This document shows positions 63,617-64,000 of a DNA stretch of 64,000 nt, piece by piece. The position numbers and the translations under genes are program-made. The notes beneath the pieces are model-generated. The model saw nothing but the letters and a program-made list of their open reading frames with translations. It searched no databases and was not told where the DNA came from. This stretch comes from Rotaria socialis (lineage: Eukaryota; Rotifera; Eurotatoria; Philodinida; Philodinidae), in the NCBI GenBank assembly GCA_905331475.1, contig CAJNYU010000541.1:186001-250000 (forward strand), read 5' to 3'. Within the stretch, counting starts at the first letter, position 1. Each line of letters starts with the position of its first letter.

Positions 63617-64000
63617 TCACATAATTGTGCAGTCTGTCGATTCGGCGATTGTATTCGCCTGTGTTTCATTCGAATTTTCATTTTCGAGTTCATTTAAATT
63701 TGTTTGATAATTTTCATCATCATTCTCATCGATCGTCTTATCCTTTAATAAAATACTTTGTCGTTGAGATTTGACCATTGAAAAATCATGTTGACTAAGT
63801 CGTTGTGAACGATGACGACTATTGTGTGATCTTCTATCCACTGATGGTAGACGAGCACTTTCAATGTTGGAAACTTTCAATGTAGGAGGAGGTAGTTCAT
63901 TATTTGCAACTATTAAAAGTAAAAAATAATTAATGAAATTGTAAAAGAAATGAATATATATGTAATCACTTCGTTCGTTAAGTTTAACTAATGCTTTGAC
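63617..64000 (-). CDS. C-terminal end of an unknown gene (runs off the window)
   Basis: Two minus-strand exons are visible: 64000-63970 (partial) and 63909-63617, joined in phase 1 across a 60-nt intron. The encoded tail is VKALVKLNER, then IANNELPPPTLKVSN and a basic Ser/Arg/His-rich stretch (RRSHNSRHRSQRLSQ), then an acidic Asn/Glu-rich stretch ending STDCTIM. It looks like a disordered cytoplasmic tail. The final four residues CTIM could, by composition, be a CaaX-like or other C-terminal motif, but the rest of the protein lies outside the window, so no family can be given. Confidence 0.6.
   Translation of the reverse strand, partial: VKALVKLNERSDYIYIHFFYNFINYFLLLIVANNELPPPTLKVSNIESARLPSVDRRSHNSRHRSQRLSQHDFSMVKSQRQSILLKDKTIDENDDENYQTNLNELENENSNETQANTIAESTDCTIM

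Overview
The window looks like nuclear DNA of a small invertebrate, most probably a bdelloid rotifer. It is AT-rich. Its genes are cut by many short introns (often 50-70 nt) with GT..AG borders, mixed with a few introns of 0.8-2.1 kb. Proteins are rich in Ser, Asn and Gln, and several coding starts sit at or just after a 3' splice-site-like AG, the pattern expected with spliced-leader trans-splicing. The phylum is an inference from style and gene content; no marker in the window proves it.

I rebuilt spliced gene models by hand. Every multi-exon model below that lies fully inside the window has matching intron phases and a total length divisible by three. Left part (1-22.9 kb): an unidentified single-exon gene; the start of a PDZ-RhoGEF-like gene on the minus strand; a complete cyclin A; a class A peptide-type GPCR (minus); a possibly N-myristoylated unknown protein; a RhoA/Rho1 GTPase (minus); and a secreted or membrane-anchored leucine-rich-repeat protein. 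Middle (22.9-37.5 kb): about 7.6 kb with almost no genes, holding one fold-back element, then a 1369-residue FLYWCH zinc-finger protein of unknown class. Right part (38-64 kb): a minus-strand run NDUFAF7 > triokinase/FMN cyclase (TKFC) > TRMT6, of which the first two are only 64 nt apart and may be co-transcribed; an RG-rich small protein divergent from a 28-exon CFAP43 axonemal gene; a disordered 836-residue unknown protein; and the 3' end of another unknown gene.

Mobile and repeat DNA: a 258-bp GC-rich fold-back element flanked by TA, a 382-bp fold-back element with long inverted termini, and a short tandem array whose unit looks like a mini-exon plus intron. I saw no CRISPR array, rRNA, tRNA or prokaryotic gene. 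The genes are housekeeping (cell cycle, Rho signalling, tRNA m1A58, complex I assembly, triose metabolism) and ciliary, with a few lineage-specific proteins. They do not form one pathway.
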